64,000 nt of DNA from CAZCDS01 sp964497585. Its GTDB lineage: Bacteria; Desulfobacterota; Desulfomonilia; Desulfomonilales; Desulfomonilaceae. The stretch spans positions 44,389 through 108,388 of the forward strand of contig CAZCDS010000017.1 of the NCBI GenBank assembly GCA_964497585.1. The letters run 5' to 3'. A program made the translations under genes and the position numbers. The notes under the pieces were generated by a model. It was not told the DNA's origin. It searched no databases and worked only from the letters and a program-made list of their open reading frames with translations. Numbering within the stretch: the stretch's first letter is position 1; each line of letters starts with the position of its first letter. Below, in pieces: positions 27,368-37,251 of this stretch.

Positions 27368-28897
27368 TCATAGGACAGCCCCAATGTGCCAGGGGAGAAA
27401 TTCATGATCTCCGAATCCGAGAAGCTCGCTCTTGGTTTTTCGACCGGACGCGGTCTCCAACATAAGTTCGAATATGACACTGCCCATTTGCTCGATAGTT
27501 GCCTCCCCATCCAATATCGAGCCGCAGTTGACGTCCATGTCCTCGCTCAAACGGTGGTACATGAGGCTGTTGGTCGCCAGCTTGATGCTGGGAACCGGTT
27601 TACATCCGAATACACTGCCTCGGCCCGTGGTGAAGCAGAGGACGTTGGCACCGCCGGCTACCATGCCGGTTATCGAAACGGCATCATAGCCCGGTGTGTC
27701 CATGAAAACCAAACTCTTGGCTCCAACGGGTTCGGCGTACCGATAGACCTCCACAAGATTGGTGGAGCCGCCCTTTGCCACTGCGCCCAGAGCCTTCTCG
27801 TGAATGGTAGTGAGTCCACCGGCCTTGTTGCCGGGAGAAGGGTTATTGTCGATTTCAGCTCCTTCTCTGGCGGTATATTCCTCCCACCATCGGATTCTCT
27901 TGATGAGCTTCTGCCCCACATCGTGGTTGACTGCCCGCCGAGTGAGAAGATGCTCCGCGCCGTAGATCTCCGGGGTCTCGCCGAGAATGGCCGTGCCCCC
28001 GTTTCGAATTACCAGATCGGCGGCAACTCCAAGAGCCGGATTCGCGGTGATTCCGGAAAACGCGTCCGATCCTCCGCATTCCAGTCCCACCACCAGATGG
28101 CTTGCAGGCACCGGCTGACGTTCCACCTGATTGGCGACGCTCAGCATCTCTTTGACTGCGCCTACGCCGCTTTCCACGGAGCGTCTGGTGCCGCCTTCTT
28201 GCTGGATCACAAGGGTTCTCAGGTTAGGCCCCGTCACCAGTCCTGTGTCTGTCATCAACGTTTCCACCTGATTGACTTCGCAGCCAAGGCCGACCAAAAG
28301 TACACCGGCGAAGTTGGGATGACGAGCAAAACCGGCCATGGTCCGCTGAAGCATGCGGTGACCCTCTCCTCCCGAGGGCAGGGCGCAGCCGCTGCCGTGG
28401 GTGATTGCCACCACGCCGTCAACATTGGGATAGTCTTCAAGCAGGACCTCTTTGCACGCGTCGGCAATGAAGCGGGTCACGCTTGCCGAACAACTTACCG
28501 TTGCCAGCACTCCCACATAATTACGTGTTCCAACGCTACCGTCTGCGCGAACGATGCCCTCAAACGTACGCTGTTCATCCGGTCTGAAGAAATCGACAGG
28601 ACGGATATCGGCTCCAATAGCGTAGTCTCGAGCAAAGCTCTGGATCTCCAAATTGTGCGTATGGACATGTTCACCAGGTTCAATGACGGCGGATGCAAAA
28701 CCTATGATCTGGCCGAACTTGTAGACTGGCGATCCGACCTCGATTGAGCGTATGGCTACCTTGTGTCCTGATGGGATGAGCGCTTTACAGGTAAGGCCTT
28801 CCACTTGCAGCTTGGTTCCAGCAGGGAGGCTCTGCAAGGCAACGGCCACGTTGTCCGTTTGACTGAGTTGGATGATTAACGGTCTCTCGAGAGACAT
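27368..28897 (-). CDS. UxaA-family altronate/galactarate-type dehydratase
   Basis: 509 residues combining an N-terminal SAF domain (about 1-95, ending in GEHVHTHNLE) with a UxaA catalytic region. Conserved segments are VRADGSVGTRNYVGVLATVSC, shown in part as VGTRNYVGVLATVSC, then HGSGCALPSGGEGH, GLECGGSDAFSG and MDTPGYDAVSITGM. Cys residues in these segments likely bind the metal or Fe-S centre. Members dehydrate altronate, galactarate or related hydroxy acids. It follows livK on the same strand after a long gap, with the EamA transporter upstream. Exact substrate unknown. Confidence 0.85.
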   Translation of the reverse strand: MSLERPLIIQLSQTDNVAVALQSLPAGTKLQVEGLTCKALIPSGHKVAIRSIEVGSPVYKFGQIIGFASAVIEPGEHVHTHNLEIQSFARDYAIGADIRPVDFFRPDEQRTFEGIVRADGSVGTRNYVGVLATVSCSASVTRFIADACKEVLLEDYPNVDGVVAITHGSGCALPSGGEGHRMLQRTMAGFARHPNFAGVLLVGLGCEVNQVETLMTDTGLVTGPNLRTLVIQQEGGTRRSVESGVGAVKEMLSVANQVERQPVPASHLVVGLECGGSDAFSGITANPALGVAADLVIRNGGTAILGETPEIYGAEHLLTRRAVNHDVGQKLIKRIRWWEEYTAREGAEIDNNPSPGNKAGGLTTIHEKALGAVAKGGSTNLVEVYRYAEPVGAKSLVFMDTPGYDAVSITGMVAGGANVLCFTTGRGSVFGCKPVPSIKLATNSLMYHRLSEDMDVNCGSILDGEATIEQMGSVIFELMLETASGRKTKSELLGFGDHEFLPWHIGAVL

Positions 28898-29026
28898 GTG
28901 TTATCCCCTCTGTATCGGCAGAGCGTCGCGTGTTTTCGAACTCTGGTTCCGGTGCTCCTTAATCGTCCGCCTGGTGTCGGGCCCTGTTTGATCCGGTTCT
29001 GATTAAAGCCGATAATCCACTTGATA

Positions 29027-29881
29027 CTACCGGTTAGGGCGCACCGCGCCAAGGTATATGGCGGTCAAAGTCAAAGCAGCCCCCAGAGCGTTAACCACCG
29101 TAGTGGGTCTGGAGAACAGAAGTACATCCCAGATAAATGCGGCCATAGGCTGCAATATCAGTGCTATTCCCGCAGCGGAGGCCTCCATTCGTGGCAAACC
29201 TTTTGAGATGAGACTCCACCCGACGCCCGAGCATACGATTCCGTATGCCAGGAGAAAGACCCAGGTCGGTGCGTCGGGAATTTTGAAGGCTTCGTGGGAT
29301 GGCCAGACCAGCAGGCTACTCACCATAGCCCCGGAAAGGCCTACCCAGGCCATTTGAGCCGTCGGGGTGAGCCTGGTGGGAAGAGCCTGGGCCTTTCGCA
29401 GAATCAGCGTCAGACACGTGTAGAAGACAGCAGTTATCAAGCCGTAGACTATTCCCAGGCGATAATGCTGGTCAAGGCCCGACCAATCCCAGCCCACTAT
29501 CATCATGAGCCCCAATAACGATAGCGGCACGCATATGACATGCCGAAGCGTGACCCGTTCCCTCATAAAAGCGATTCCGACGGCTGCGAGGCCGAAAACC
29601 TGGAAATTGGCCAGAATAGTTGCAAGCCCCGGCCCCACATATTGTATGGAACGATGCCAGAAGAAAAGGTCACACGTGAAGACTATGCCGCCCGTGATGC
29701 TCCAAAGCAGCGGGTGCCACCCCCGCCACATAGTCTTCCTGGTCAAAATGACAGCAAGAAATAAAGACAGAAACGCGAACAAGAAACGGTAGAACATGGC
29801 CGTGGTGGGTCCCACGTGAGAAAGCTTCACAAATATGGATGCAAAACTGATCATGAAAGCGCCGGCAAGGACGTAAAACAT
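29027..29881 (-). CDS. EamA/DMT-family transporter
   Basis: 284 residues with two EamA repeats and about ten membrane helices. Start YVLAGAFMISFASIFVKLSHVGP and the second-half segment YGIVCSGVGWSLISKGL with PMAAFIWDVLLF are typical of drug/metabolite transporters, which usually export amino acids or metabolites. It lies 130 bases upstream of the UxaA-type gene on the same strand, so it may export or import a metabolite of that pathway. Substrate unknown. Confidence 0.85.
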   Translation of the reverse strand: MFYVLAGAFMISFASIFVKLSHVGPTTAMFYRFLFAFLSLFLAVILTRKTMWRGWHPLLWSITGGIVFTCDLFFWHRSIQYVGPGLATILANFQVFGLAAVGIAFMRERVTLRHVICVPLSLLGLMMIVGWDWSGLDQHYRLGIVYGLITAVFYTCLTLILRKAQALPTRLTPTAQMAWVGLSGAMVSSLLVWPSHEAFKIPDAPTWVFLLAYGIVCSGVGWSLISKGLPRMEASAAGIALILQPMAAFIWDVLLFSRPTTVVNALGAALTLTAIYLGAVRPNR

Positions 29882-30470
29882 GATTCTCAGTAATCACTTT
29901 CTCGATGTACTCGGCTCAAGGCATGGGTGCAGATAAGATTAAGGGGCTCTGAAATCTCACCCAGGCATCCTGTTGTCGTGCCCGTCATAGAAAGATTTCT
30001 ATCTGCCCTTTTCACTATGCTTCCGGGTTCCCGACGGCCGGCAAAGCTCGGTCTCCCGTGCCGGAATCAAATTTGTCCCGCTAGCTGAATAGAGGTCCGC
30101 CTGAAACTGTGGCCACGGAGATGCCCTATTCTTTTTGTGCCATGAGAAAGCGGGAAGCAACGAGCCCTGCCAGTTTCTTCATGGTCACGCTCTCTCTAGT
30201 CAAGGACGAAAATGGGCGACAGCTCCCATGATACTGGATCGTCTCCTCCCTTTTCAACCCAGATGCAATACCTTGTGAGCGGTCATTGGGCGCGAACTCC
30301 AGACATCGGTTACGGTGCCCCCACCTTTGAGCTGGCAAAGACCAAGGAGTGTCCTTGGAAGAGAGTTCCGGTCCATCTTGAGCTGATTCCGATCTTCGAA
30401 GAGCCACACCCTAGGATCCTGTCGGGCAACCCTTTACATTGAGAGAACACGCTTGATATGATGGGAGGTT
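29882..30470. other. Intergenic region before the transposon remnants
   Basis: About 590 bases without a credible gene; only short frames, none with a recognised motif. The left end of the truncated DUF772-type transposase element should lie near its right edge, but I could not define it. Confidence 0.45.
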
Positions 30471-30718
30471 ATGGCAGATCACAGATTCAACTCGTATGAG
30501 CCGGATCAGCTATTGTTGCTTCCTCCGGATATGAGGGACTGGTTGCCTCAGGGCCATCTTGCTTGGTTCGCCAGTGATTTGGTGGATCAAGCGGACTTAT
30601 CCGCAATCACTGATGAATACCTTCATCTGAACGGTGGAAATCCTGGTTTTCATCCAGCCCTGATGACGAAGCTGCTTGCGTATGGATACTGCGTGGGGGT
30701 AGCCAGTTCGCGTCAGAT
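30471..30718 (+). pseudogene. N-terminal fragment of a DUF772/IS1182-type transposase
   Basis: The frame starts at an ATG after GGGAGG and encodes the conserved transposase N-terminus: YEPDQLLLLPPDMRDWLPQG, HLAWFASDLVDQADLSAI and GFHPALMTKLLAYGYCVGV. It ends abruptly after ASSRQI exactly where the IS630 fragment begins. Only about 82 of the usual 450 or so residues remain, and the catalytic domain is absent downstream. Confidence 0.85.
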
Positions 30719-31025
30719 ATAGCGTTTCTCTAGAGTTCTGTCAGAATGGCGCAGGTTATTGTGTTTTGGTCCTTTCTGTCGATGAGCCCCCTGAGAGCTT
30801 GGGTGAGTCGATCGATGAGTTGATCTTTGGTTTTCGCGGAGAATCCTGAGAACCACTCGGCTTTCATGATGAGCCAGAGCCGTTCTATGGGGTTAAGATC
30901 GGGTGAATAGGGAGGAAGAAAGATCGGCTCAAATCGGCTCCAGTCAAGTGATGTGCTCGTGTGCCAAGAAGCGTTGTTCAAGATCAGCAGGTTGCGGGGG
31001 CACTCGAACAGGATATCCCGGTTGG
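30719..31025 (-). mobile_element. Truncated copy of the 14.4-kb IS630-type element
   Basis: From TATAGCGTTTCTC onward this is nearly identical to 14369-14677, until the match ends after CCCGGTTGG at 31025. It contains the last third of the transposase (NRDILFE, LILNNASWH, SPDLNPIERLW, stop at 30730). It retains the GAA Glu codon that is a stop in the other copy. It interrupts a DUF772-type transposase on its left and joins decayed transporter sequence on its right, so the right half and inverted repeat are lost. Confidence 0.88.
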
Positions 31026-31099
31026 GCATATTTGCTTGACGAGCCATGCCACTCACAAGAACACAATTCTTGACAGAGTACAAGTACAAAATGAAAAAT

Positions 31100-31400
31100 T
31101 ACGGACAGTATTGTCGGCAATCGCTATAAACCGGCTGTAACCGTCGATCATGGCAACTTTCTGAATGTCTTGAGGGATCGAAGCCAGTCCAGCCAGCGTG
31201 ATCCCCGTGGATACTACCGTGAACAGAATGATGTTCTTCAGAGCCGTCCTCAAAGTCGCATCATCAATGATTGTTCTCAAGTTCGCCGGGCTCTCACGTA
31301 CTTGAATTCCTGGGATCCTCCAGTGATGTCGCTAACGCTGTACACAAAGACCAGAATCAAGGGGTACCCCACCAGGAGCAGTACATAGATTACCACGGGC
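31100..31400 (-). pseudogene. Decayed sugar ABC transporter permease (MalF/UgpA-like)
   Basis: Minus-strand fragments: IYVLLLVGYPLILVFVYSVS, then after a frameshift NLRTIIDDATLRTALKNII and LFTVVSTGITLAGLA, then directly IPQDIQKVAMIDGYSRF, the EAA-loop region. Several membrane helices between the last two pieces are missing. This is the residue of a MalF/UgpA-type permease that once accompanied the broken ATPase upstream. Confidence 0.7.
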
Positions 31401-31457
31401 GGCAAGGGTAGGCGTCACACTCATTGGTACTCTTTCGGGGCCGTCCCTCATCCCTCC

Positions 31458-32494
31458 TCACAAGGGAACCGGCTCTCTGCGCATACCCGTATCCTGGTTA
31501 AAGAACCTGATGGCGTCTCTCGGCACGGCAAATTCGTAGCGGTGTCCGCTCGAAATGGGCATATCAATACTTGTCGTCAACTTTGCAACCACGTGATGCT
31601 TCTTGAATCGCTCCTCCAGATTGCCGTTCAAAAGGCGATCCGATCCCAGATACTCTGCCCGTGTTACGTGGAACTCGAGAGGTTCCAGGTCCGCGTGCCC
31701 CTTGTAAGCCGCTTTCGGAAGAAAGCTCTCCGGTCGAAATCCCACAACGATATTGCCCCTTTTCACAAGATTCATGGGAGGTGATCCGAGGAAACCTGCC
31801 ACGAAGGCCTCTGCGGGATCATTGTAGATCTCCGAAGGGGTGGAAAATTGTCGCACAGTCCCCTCGTTCATCACAGCGATCCTGTCCCCCTGCCCATGGC
31901 CTCCTGCTGGTCGTGGGTCACGTAGATCGTTGTTATACCGACATTTTTCTGGAAATTGGCAAGTTCCTCGCGGGCTGACGCCCGGAGCTTGGCATCGAGG
32001 TTGGATAGGGGTTCGTCGAGGAGAAAGACGTTGGGTTCCCTCACCACGGCCCTGGCAAGGGCCACCCTCTGCCGCTCGCCGCCGGACAGCTCGCGGGGCT
32101 TGCGGTTGAGGAAGCCTTCGATCTTAAACATTGACGCCGCCTTGTGCACCCTTTCCCGGATGCGGTCCTTAGGGACCTTTTGAGCTTTGAGCGGAAAGGC
32201 GATATTCTTGAAGATTATCAGATGAGGATAAAGGGCATAGCTCTGGAACACCATTGCTACGCCTCGGGAGCGGGGAGGAAGGTGAGTGACCACCTGACCG
32301 CCGATAAGAACGTCTCCTGAGGTGGGCCGGTCCAGGCCTGCAATCATTCGGAGCAGGATAGTCTTACCGCAGCCCGAAGGTCCCAACAGAACGAGAAACT
32401 CTCCTTCCCCGCTGGCCAGGCTCACGCCGTTAACTGCCTTCACTTCTGCGAAATGCTCCCAATATCTTGCGTTTCTACTCTGGCCAATTGATCC
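31458..32494 (-). pseudogene. Frameshifted UgpC/MalK-type ABC ATPase
   Basis: The ATPase domain has VKAVNGVSLASGEGEFLVLL, Walker A GPSGCGKTILLRMIAGL, signature LSGGERQRVALARAV, Walker B VFLLDEPLSNLDAKLRA and THDQQEAM. Around 31885 the frame shifts: EAMGRGTGSL-stop in one frame continues as GDRIAVMNEGTVRQF in another, leading to the C-terminal TOBE-type region (VGFRPESF). A second shift near 32455 separates an N-terminal LARVETQDI from HFAEVKAVNG. Two frameshifts argue for true decay rather than one sequencing error. Confidence 0.82.
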
Positions 32495-32649
32495 TGCAAT
32501 CGGTGTCGAATGAAGTCAAACCATCCCTCGGCGAGAAAGGGATGTGGCTTCGGAGTCATCCTTCTCACGTACCAACCGAACTATGCGCCAAGCCGTCGCC
32601 GGTCCCGACCAACACCGCATTCGCTGGTTGCTCGGTCGCCCTCGGATTG

Positions 32650-32990
32650 AAGCTGAGGGTAACCGGCTGTTGACGGTCCAGAATCGGAAGAGTTCCCGGC
32701 AGAGTCCATTGATGTCCGCGAACATGGATTCCCCGGCGCCTCCGAACGGGAAATAGCTCATCGGAGGTGCAATTCCGACGGTGATGCCGGCCATGCTCGG
32801 CATCACCAAGTATTTGAACCCCCGAGCCCTTTTTCCGCCGGGGGTGGAGAGGCACGACGCATCTGCGAAACCACGACTGTTGATAATTTTTGGGGTTTCA
32901 TCCAGATCGTTGATGCAAATCATCGTCACCACCAGGCCGAAGATCTCTTCATTTGCTATTGCCCAGTTGACAATTATGCCGGACGTGCCT
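32650..32990 (-). pseudogene. C-terminal remnant of methylmalonate-semialdehyde dehydrogenase
   Basis: The minus strand reads NEEIFGLVVTMICINDLDE, then IINSRGFADASCLSTPGGKR, and ITVGIAPPMSYFPFGGAGES followed by GLCRELFRFWT. This matches the C-terminal part of MmsA-type aldehyde dehydrogenases (EEIFGPVL, the PMAYFPFGGWK segment and a final R..FYT). The N-terminal two thirds, including the catalytic Cys region, are absent. It continues the decayed catabolic set to its left. Confidence 0.72.
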
Positions 32991-33440
32991 TTTCCTGAGG
33001 GACGGGCGCAGGTGACGTATTACCGACAGGCTGTCGAACCACCGTTGTCCATCGACTCGTCACGGATGATTTCCCAGGCATGGCAAAGACCTACGTAGCT
33101 GTTCGAGAAGTACCCAGGCCACTGATTCTCTAGGATGGTTCAACGAGGGACCGACTGTCAACGTGAACCTTGAGACTTGGCCCTCACCCCAGAACTCACC
33201 AGTGACGGCGACCCAAGGGAGCGCCGAGACCAGGAGGGCCCCTTGTACAAGTGAGCCCGAGTGCTACTTAAACAGGGCGCGGCAGCGGGACTGTCATGCG
33301 GCGTCGTAACATAAAATAAACGGAAGTTGGGAGGAAAGCGGCAGCCGTTTCCCGGCGCGTGTTGTCTGTACACGTCACCATTTTTATACGCGGTGGCATC
33401 TTTTCACCGAGAGAAGCGTAAACGAGAATGAAGAGCCTGT
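32991..33440. other. Gene-poor region after the mmsA remnant
   Basis: About 450 bases with no recognisable gene; probably further decayed sequence. No repeats or RNA signature noted. Confidence 0.4.
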
Positions 33441-33971
33441 CTAGCGGACAGTAAAAGTCAGTCGTCTCGCAAGCTGGTCGTCAATAAAGAGTTCCACTTT
33501 CCACAGTCCGGGCTTGTGCTTCCAAAGGTCATAGAGCGGCATGGTGTGAATTCGAGGAGTTCCACCTTTCTTGGGGTCTATTCCCTTGTCTCCCTCGGCC
33601 TTCTTGCTGTGTGTTTGCCGAATAGTCCTGAATTCGTTTCCGTCCGGGTCGTACCAGACGGTCTTGGAAACGTAGTAATTTCGATCCTGGGCGGGCTTGA
33701 AGATAAGATTCACCGAATTTTGCATGGCATGATCGTAATGCTCTCTCGGCAGGGCCGCCGATCCCGCGGTCAAGATGGCGCTCTTGACAAGGTAGTATTT
33801 CTCGTCCTTATCCGTGTGTTCGATCCATTTGACCTTGCCGGGATTGATCACCCCGCAACCTGAAAGCAAGAGAGCGATAAGGCACGCCACATGCAGGATC
33901 GCACGAAAATACGGAATCGCCGGCCTCGGTCCTCGGGACGGAAGGCAGCCTGGGGAGCTGTAATTCCTCAT
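33441..33971 (-). CDS. Putative lipoprotein, unknown function
   Basis: About 176 residues from the ATG at 33971, 17 bases after the upstream acetyltransferase stop. A long, partly basic N-terminus leads to a hydrophobic stretch and the lipobox LLLSGCG, whose Cys is predicted to be lipidated. The mature domain has WYDPDGNEFRTIRQTH and ends LWKHKPGLWKVELFIDDQLA, resembling periplasmic beta-sandwich domains in delta-proteobacterial lipoproteins. It is the last gene of a probable recN-NAGS-lipoprotein run. Function not assigned. Confidence 0.75.
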   Translation of the reverse strand: MRNYSSPGCLPSRGPRPAIPYFRAILHVACLIALLLSGCGVINPGKVKWIEHTDKDEKYYLVKSAILTAGSAALPREHYDHAMQNSVNLIFKPAQDRNYYVSKTVWYDPDGNEFRTIRQTHSKKAEGDKGIDPKKGGTPRIHTMPLYDLWKHKPGLWKVELFIDDQLARRLTFTVR

Positions 33972-33988
33972 TGGTACGCGGTCCTCGG

Positions 33989-34444
33989 TCAGGGATCTCT
34001 CGCGAGCGCGATTTCGTCGCATTCGGGGAATTTGGTGCATCGGATGCAGTCCCCCCAGATCTTGTGGGGCAATTGGCTCTTCTCCATGTGTGTGAACCCC
34101 AGCCTCTCAAAAAGCCTGGGGCGATACGTCAGAACGAACACCCGAGCCACCTCAATGTCTCTCGCATCCTGCAACAGGTGCTCAATGAGTTCACTTCCTA
34201 TTCCCCGGCCCTCGTGGGAGGCGGTGACAGCCAGGGATTTTATCTCGGCCAAATCTTCCCAGACCACCTGCAGCGACCCGCAGCCGATGATTTCGTCTCC
34301 ATTTTCGTCCTGGTACACGATGAAGTCTCTGAACTGGGCATAAATGTCGCTAATGGCCCGAGGGAGCAGGTGCCCGTTTGCGGCCTGTTCCGAAATGAGC
34401 CGGTGGATGGCCTTGACATCCTTGAGTTTTGCTCTGCTGATCAC
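33989..34444 (-). CDS. argA: Single-domain N-acetylglutamate synthase (GNAT)
   Basis: 151 residues, GNAT fold. The acetyl-CoA loop is SLAVTASHEGRGIGSELIEHLL. The C-terminal motif DCIRCTKFPECDEIA is the distinctive Cys-rich ending of the short ArgA-like N-acetyltransferases annotated as amino-acid N-acetyltransferase in this phylum. These make N-acetylglutamate for arginine synthesis. It overlaps recN by four bases. No other arg genes are nearby. Confidence 0.8.
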   Translation of the reverse strand: MISRAKLKDVKAIHRLISEQAANGHLLPRAISDIYAQFRDFIVYQDENGDEIIGCGSLQVVWEDLAEIKSLAVTASHEGRGIGSELIEHLLQDARDIEVARVFVLTYRPRLFERLGFTHMEKSQLPHKIWGDCIRCTKFPECDEIALARDP

Positions 34445-36120
34445 CCGGATACCTCCGCGGCTTCCACGTCCATCAGGTGCCGCACATGATCCTTGGCCGA
34501 TTTCGACTCAGTGGAGGCGCCCAGCATGCGGGCCAACTCTTCTACCCGTTTTTCCTCATCCAGAGCCACGACGCTGATCTGGGTTCGCTTGTTCTTTACC
34601 GACTTGGTCACGGAAAGATGATGATCCGCGCGCGCTGCGATCTGGTGCAGGTGGGTGACACAGAGCACCTGTTGGCGTTCCGCTACACGGGCCAACCTGG
34701 CCCCCACGGCAAATGCCGTATGACCGCCGATTCCCGCGTCCACCTCGTCGAAAATCACAGTTGCGTGAGGTCGGTCCTCGACCTGCAGCGCCTTCAAGGC
34801 AAGCATGATCCGAGACAACTCGCCGCCGGACGCCACCCGGGAAAGGGGCCGAGGCGCCTCTCCCGGATTCGCGGTCAGAAAGAACTCGACCTTTTCCAAT
34901 CCCAACGCAGTTCCTTTGTCCTTTTCCAGTTTTTGGAAAACGACCTCAAAGGATGCCTGGGCCATCGCAAGGTCCCTGAGTTCGTTTTCCATTGAACGCT
35001 CAATGTCGAGTGCTGCGCGCTTCCTCTCTTTGGAGAGCGCTCGGGCAGCCTCGAGGTAAGCCTGCCGGTTCTCCATTACCGCGGTCTCACGCCTTCTCAC
35101 GTCCGCGCGCGCCTCGAGGACCTCGCCCGCTTCCTCGTTGAGGCTCTCCAGCAGGTGAAACAGCCCGGGCACGTCGGTTCCGTACTTTCTCTTTAGACGC
35201 CGGATGAGCGCCAATCGTTCCTCGATCCGTTCCAACCGGGAAGGATCGCTCTGAGCCTGCTCCGCGGCGCTTCTCAGTTCCATGGCCACATCTTCGATTC
35301 GGTAGACGGCTTCTTCGAGGTTTTCCTTTATCCCTGAAAGCTTCGGATTTGCCGAAACCAGGTAGTCCACAGCCTTCCTCACGTCCGCGAAGCTCTCGAT
35401 GATGCTCCCCGACCGCGCGTACAGCGCGTTGTGAGCCCAGGAAGCCTTTTCGCGAATCTGCACCGCCTTCCTGACGATCTCTCGCTCCTGGACAAGCTCT
35501 TCCTCTTCGTTTTCCTTGAGCGAGGCCCGAGTCAGCTCTTTGACCGCGTCCCGGTTCTCCTTGGATTGCCGTTCCAGTTCCTCGAGCCGGGCCTGCGCTT
35601 TCCCGAGCTCTCCAAGTGAGCCTTTCCAGCGGCTATAGGCTTCGCGGCACTCGGCCCGGCGCGGCATCAGGCCGCCAAATCGGTCGAGGACATCCACGTG
35701 CTCGTCGGGATTGAGCAGCACATGGTGCTCGAGTTGGCCGAAAATGGTCACCAGGGACCGCCCCAACGACTGGAGCATCCCCATGGTGGCGAGGCTCCCA
35801 TTTATCGAACAACGAGAGCGGCCGGAGCGAAAGACCCTCCTCGCCAAAATGACTTCGTCCGTCCCCGTGACACTCTCGTCAAGGCCCTCGGGGACCACGA
35901 ACCGTTCGGGCAGCTCAAAGAGAGCCTCCACCTGGGCTTCGTCTTCACCGGTCCGAATGATATCGGCTGGAACCCGGTCGCCCAACAGAAGACCGAGCGC
36001 TCCTATCAGGATCGATTTCCCCGCTCCGGTCTCTCCCGTAAGGACGTTGAAACCTTCGTGGAAATCAACTTCGACCTTATCGATGATGGCCAGATGGTTT
36101 ATTCTCAGGACCCTTAACAT
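34441..36120 (-). CDS. recN: DNA repair protein RecN
   Basis: About 559 residues from ATG at 36120, the usual RecN length. It is an SMC-like ATPase acting in double-strand-break repair. Walker A is GETGAGKSILIGALGLLLG at the N-terminus; the central ~300 residues are heptad-rich coiled coil. The C-terminal signature is ASGGELSRIMLAL and Walker B VIFDEVDAGIGG. The end overlaps the acetyltransferase start. Confidence 0.95.
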   Translation of the reverse strand: MLRVLRINHLAIIDKVEVDFHEGFNVLTGETGAGKSILIGALGLLLGDRVPADIIRTGEDEAQVEALFELPERFVVPEGLDESVTGTDEVILARRVFRSGRSRCSINGSLATMGMLQSLGRSLVTIFGQLEHHVLLNPDEHVDVLDRFGGLMPRRAECREAYSRWKGSLGELGKAQARLEELERQSKENRDAVKELTRASLKENEEEELVQEREIVRKAVQIREKASWAHNALYARSGSIIESFADVRKAVDYLVSANPKLSGIKENLEEAVYRIEDVAMELRSAAEQAQSDPSRLERIEERLALIRRLKRKYGTDVPGLFHLLESLNEEAGEVLEARADVRRRETAVMENRQAYLEAARALSKERKRAALDIERSMENELRDLAMAQASFEVVFQKLEKDKGTALGLEKVEFFLTANPGEAPRPLSRVASGGELSRIMLALKALQVEDRPHATVIFDEVDAGIGGHTAFAVGARLARVAERQQVLCVTHLHQIAARADHHLSVTKSVKNKRTQISVVALDEEKRVEELARMLGASTESKSAKDHVRHLMDVEAAEVSG

Positions 36121-36417
36121 ACGCACCTGCGAACGCGTCGTGCCCGAACCTCGTGAGCACGTCCGCTCCATTGTCTCGGGTGAGCATATGATGGGAATTC
36201 TGAAGTTTCAAGGAGCTTTTCGCTCTTTTTTTGAGGAAGAAGTGAGAGTTCACCGGGGAGGCCCCTCAGCTGGGTCTTCCTGGTGTCTTTGCGGCCTCAT
36301 GATTGAGACGTCTTCAACTCTTCGTTTTCTTGTGCCCCTGTGGCTGAAACTTCTTCGGGAGGCATCCGCGCGGCACACTGCGACGCTCCCACTGGGACAG
36401 CTCACCCGTGAGGCTTT
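36121..36417. other. Spacer between nadK and recN
   Basis: Roughly 300 bases with no recognisable gene on either strand. A promoter for recN could lie here, but no boxes are convincing and no LexA-like box was recognised. Confidence 0.4.
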
Positions 36418-37251
36418 TCAGAGGAACCCGAGCTTGTCCCTGAGCAATGTGAAATAGTCCCTCGCCTTGGACTTCACCATGACGAAGGGGACCGGCGACC
36501 GCATGATCCGGATTGATTGGCCCCGTTCCAAATTCATGGTGGTGTGCCCGTCCAGGGTCAAAGTGAGATCCTCCCCTTTGTGGAGGAACAGTTGCGTCTC
36601 CAGTTCGGGAGGAATGAGCAGAGGGCGCTTCAGACCAAAATAGGGGCAGATCGGCGTGACGATGATGGCGTCTATCTCCGGATGGACCAGAGGACCGTTC
36701 GCGGCATAGGAATAGGCGCTGGACCCGATTGGGGTGGATACGATGAGCCCATCCGCGCGGCATTCGATCTCTTCGCCGTCCCCTATTTTTAGCCCCAGGT
36801 CGATCAGCCGCGCTCGGCGTCCCCAGTGGATAACCACGTCGTTAAGCACTCGTTTGGTCCCCGCGTCGGGGAGCGCTATCTGGAGCATCATCCTCTCCAC
36901 GAAGATTCCTGCACCGTCGAACACGGACTGCAATTCGGTCACCGCCTCGTGAGGAGACACTTCAGCCATGAATCCGACCCGGCCAAGGTTGACCCCCAGG
37001 ACAGGAACCCGCTTTGCATTGATCAACGAAGCTGCTCTGAGAATCGTCCCGTCACCTCCGAGGACGATCAGGAGGTCTGCGTCGTCCGCGATGTTGCTGC
37101 TGGGTACGGCGTCGAGGCTTCGGGCCAGCTCAACCAGACCGGCCTCCACCAGAATATCTTTTCCTTCTCGCTTGACGAACCGACTGATTTCCTGACCGAG
37201 CGAAATGGCACGCTCGTCTTCGCGCTTCAAAACGAATCCGATATGTTGCAT
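36418..37251 (-). CDS. nadK: NAD kinase
   Basis: About 277 residues from ATG at 37251 (MQHIGFVLKRED), the usual length; an open frame extends 60 residues further upstream but is not family-like. It phosphorylates NAD to NADP. Catalytic GGDGT is in LLIVLGGDGTILRAA, followed by VLGVNLGRVGFMAEV and the conserved DGLIVSTPIGSSAYSYAANG. It is followed on the same strand by recN, a common bacterial pairing. Confidence 0.94.
   Translation of the reverse strand: MQHIGFVLKREDERAISLGQEISRFVKREGKDILVEAGLVELARSLDAVPSSNIADDADLLIVLGGDGTILRAASLINAKRVPVLGVNLGRVGFMAEVSPHEAVTELQSVFDGAGIFVERMMLQIALPDAGTKRVLNDVVIHWGRRARLIDLGLKIGDGEEIECRADGLIVSTPIGSSAYSYAANGPLVHPEIDAIIVTPICPYFGLKRPLLIPPELETQLFLHKGEDLTLTLDGHTTMNLERGQSIRIMRSPVPFVMVKSKARDYFTLLRDKLGFL

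Noticed and set aside
27386..28747. A 453-residue plus-strand open frame
   Set aside because: It is antisense to the UxaA-type gene, whose motifs are clear.
30730..31089. A 119-residue frame as a complete transposase
   Set aside because: Its first 20 or so residues come from foreign sequence beyond the IS630 break; only the last third of the transposase is there.
32516..32932. A 138-residue minus-strand open frame as an intact gene
   Set aside because: Only its central part matches the MmsA C-terminus, and its ends are not family-like; it is treated as a remnant.
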